From Staphylotrichum longicolle (taxonomy: Eukaryota; Ascomycota; Sordariomycetes; Sordariales; Chaetomiaceae), in contig JAHCVI010000001.1 in the NCBI GenBank assembly GCA_019096155.1, positions 14,719,243-14,783,242 of the forward strand: a DNA stretch of 64,000 bases, written 5' to 3'. Below are positions 63,803 to 64,000 of this stretch, piece after piece (positions within the stretch are counted from its first letter, which is position 1; each line of letters starts with the position of its first letter). The notes under the pieces are model-generated. The model saw nothing but the letters and a program-made list of their open reading frames with translations. It was not told the DNA's origin and did no database searches. Made by a program: the position numbers and the translations under genes.

Positions 63803-64000
63803 ATGCCTTTGTCAAGTGTTGAGTCTGACGCAGCTGCTCTCGAAACACTCCTCAGGACGCTATCGTCTGAACCGCCAGTGCGACGGCTGAGCATCATTGC
63901 CGAGGAAAACGCCAGGCTGAGGGACGAGAACAAAAGCTTGGTGGAGGAGAATACAGTCACCTGCCGCACAATTCAACGTCTCCAAGGCAAAGTCGACTTG
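63803..64000 (+). CDS. Coiled-coil protein, 5' part only (runs off the window)
   Basis: An ATG at 63803 opens 66 codons that continue past the edge. The peptide begins MPLSSVESDAAALETLL and has a strongly heptad-like, charged stretch (AEENARLRDENKSLVEEN) typical of a coiled coil. Reading has no stop to position 64000. The domain after the coil, and therefore the function, is outside the window. Confidence 0.6.
   Translation, partial: MPLSSVESDAAALETLLRTLSSEPPVRRLSIIAEENARLRDENKSLVEENTVTCRTIQRLQGKVDL

Noticed and set aside
1..64000. RIP-mutated transposon remnants
   Set aside because: I saw no long AT-rich tract, no terminal repeats and no transposase-like peptide; the disrupted genes show indels rather than dense C-to-T changes.

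Overview
The window is nuclear DNA of a filamentous ascomycete (Pezizomycotina, most likely Sordariomycetes). Genes are interrupted by short introns of about 50-90 nt with GTRNGT donors, CTNAC-like branch sites and YAG acceptors, and both tRNA genes carry small introns. Many families present are typical of filamentous fungi: NACHT/STAND proteins, the SAT4/rhodopsin-like family, GT15 mannosyltransferase, SNG1/DUF3533 and tachykinin-type regulators. I cannot name the genus. Exon boundaries were set by hand from splice signals and reading phase, so treat them as good models rather than proven ones.

Layout. 1-10 kb: an NmrA/isoflavone-reductase-like enzyme, a CorA-like membrane protein, tRNA-Asp, a decaying secreted M43 metallopeptidase and a frame-disrupted fructosamine-kinase-family gene. 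10.9-23.3 kb: a large NLR-type protein (acylation-like N-terminus, alpha/beta-hydrolase, NACHT, beta-propeller), an MFS drug-type transporter, a GT15 mannosyltransferase, and a second hydrolase protein that has a STAND-type helical N-terminus but no NTPase. 24.6-29.2 kb: a seven-TM SAT4-like protein, a tachykinin-type transcription-factor-like gene and a broken short-chain dehydrogenase. 30.8-36.6 kb: an FtsJ-like methyltransferase, a SNG1-like membrane protein, an F-box/LRR protein and a small Cys-rich secreted protein. 39.3-42.2 kb: nitrilase and heme aldoxime dehydratase in tandem, which together could turn an aldoxime into a nitrile and then an acid. 42.7-61.9 kb is a housekeeping block: frataxin, AP-3 sigma, a small conserved membrane protein, cytosolic leucyl-tRNA synthetase, a GPI-type mini-protein, DPH3, an Ede1-like EH-domain protein, alpha-tubulin and a BTB protein. 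tRNA-Gly(CCC) and the first 66 codons of a coiled-coil protein finish the window.

Two themes stand out. First, two proteins built on the same alpha/beta-hydrolase fold lie within 12.5 kb: one is NACHT-linked with an intact Ser nucleophile, the other is NACHT-less with Cys at that position. Together they resemble parts of a fungal nonself-recognition locus. Second, several genes (M43, fructosamine kinase, SDR, the tachykinin-type gene, AP-3 sigma and the NLR junction) have one-base reading-frame shifts, often at short homopolymers, while the long housekeeping genes are uninterrupted. This is either selective decay of dispensable genes or local consensus error.
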